Assembly: GCF_000485595.1 (NCBI RefSeq)
Contig: NW_014577094.1
Location: 183,079-214,516 of the forward strand
Length of the DNA: 31,438 bases
From: Priapulus caudatus
Lineage: Eukaryota > Priapulida > Priapulimorpha > Priapulimorphida > Priapulidae
Direction: 5' to 3'
The notes under the pieces are model-generated. The model was not told the DNA's origin. It did not search any database and saw nothing but the letters and a program-made list of their open reading frames with translations. The translations under genes were made by a program, and so were the position numbers. Each line of letters opens with the position of its first letter. Position 1 is the first letter of the stretch. This document shows, one piece after another, positions 31,037-31,438 of this stretch.

Positions 31037-31090
<54 letters not shown>
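30850..31090. repeat. (CACACG)n, (CA)n and (TA)n compound repeat
   Basis: CACACG units run from 30860 to about 30975. Interrupted CA runs follow to about 31035, then (TA)n to 31089 with one TT break. Confidence 0.95.
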
Positions 31091-31119
31091 GTGAGCAATA
31101 TAGACACGCTTCACAACAA

Positions 31120-31438
31120 CAGCTTTACAAATCAGTCTACAACGACGTTCCCGCCGGTGCGCGCGCAGTGCACGCCGGAATTGAAGATGGCCGCCACGGT
31201 GCCGCGCCGGTTCGAACGCGACCAATTAACGTCGGCGAGGTGCGCAGCGCCGCGGGCCCGCCACGGCGACGGCGCTTTTCATGGTGTCGGCTGCGAAAAC
31301 GCGGCGAAAGAAAAAACGGGAGAGCCTGCTGCTGCTGCTGCGGCGGCGGCGGCGGCGGCGGAGGCGGCGGAATAGCTTTTCTCACGGTTCGACGCAGGCA
31401 GATCTGAGAGACGGGCACAAAGGAGACGGTGCTAATCT
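31120..31438. other. CpG-rich sequence with (CTG)n/(CGG)n tract
   Basis: From 31145 the sequence is GC-rich with many CG. A plus-strand AAGATGGCCGCCACGG at 31183 opens a frame (MAATVPRRFERDQ) that ends in poly-Ala over CTG/CGG triplets (31328-31370) and a stop at 31373-31375. It could be a promoter-proximal region or a first exon, because AAGATGGC is a known YY1/Pho-type site core. I see no domain. Confidence 0.35.

Overview
The window looks like a piece of a repeat-rich eukaryotic nuclear genome, most likely an arthropod. The grounds are spliced exons with GT/AG borders, very long CT, GA, CA/CACG, TA and CAA simple repeats, minisatellites, a MITE-like foldback element, a decayed non-LTR retrotransposon and a 10-N assembly gap. 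CpG is not visibly depleted. I cannot name the species. I see no bacterial operons, CRISPR array, tRNA, rRNA or virus-like gene. Nearly all open frames longer than 60 codons are translations of simple repeats.

The one gene I can support runs on the minus strand through the middle. Small exons with good splice borders and matching phases lie at 19442-19484, 15608-15708 and 14737-14870. The last two recur at 11233-11333 and 10378-10511. Read in order they give a Gly/Ser/Arg/Met/Pro-rich, low-complexity, RGG-like protein segment, probably the C-terminal part of a nuclear or RNA-binding protein. I do not recognise the family. A Cys-rich candidate exon further upstream (24262-24354) and a candidate terminal exon (9853-9945) have compatible phases but are weak.

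Layout: 1-735, 29-bp and then 35-bp minisatellites; 736-10326, non-coding sequence with CT, TA, CA, GA and CAG/CAA tracts; 10327-14675 and 14686-19056, two near-identical copies of a ~4.35-kb block on either side of the N gap, each with two exons, a CA/CACG array, a dispersed GACGGA-containing repeat and a retrotransposon remnant; 19021-19392, a CCT-rich minisatellite; 20344-20935, CA and GAACATC-type repeats; 22290-22636, a MITE-like foldback element; 22998-23600, GT then GA tracts; 24610-26380, about 23 units of a ~67-bp satellite whose unit folds back on itself; 26380-31438, TA, GA, CAA, GGA, TTG, CA and CGG tracts with several palindromes.

The most notable structure is the 4.35-kb repeat. 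Inside it, one ~0.4-kb segment carrying the retrotransposon C-terminus is inverted in one copy and clearly more diverged than the rest. The exon phases show that splicing both copies in series would shift the frame and hit a stop. This favours two haplotypes placed side by side by the assembler, or a duplication in which only one exon set is used.
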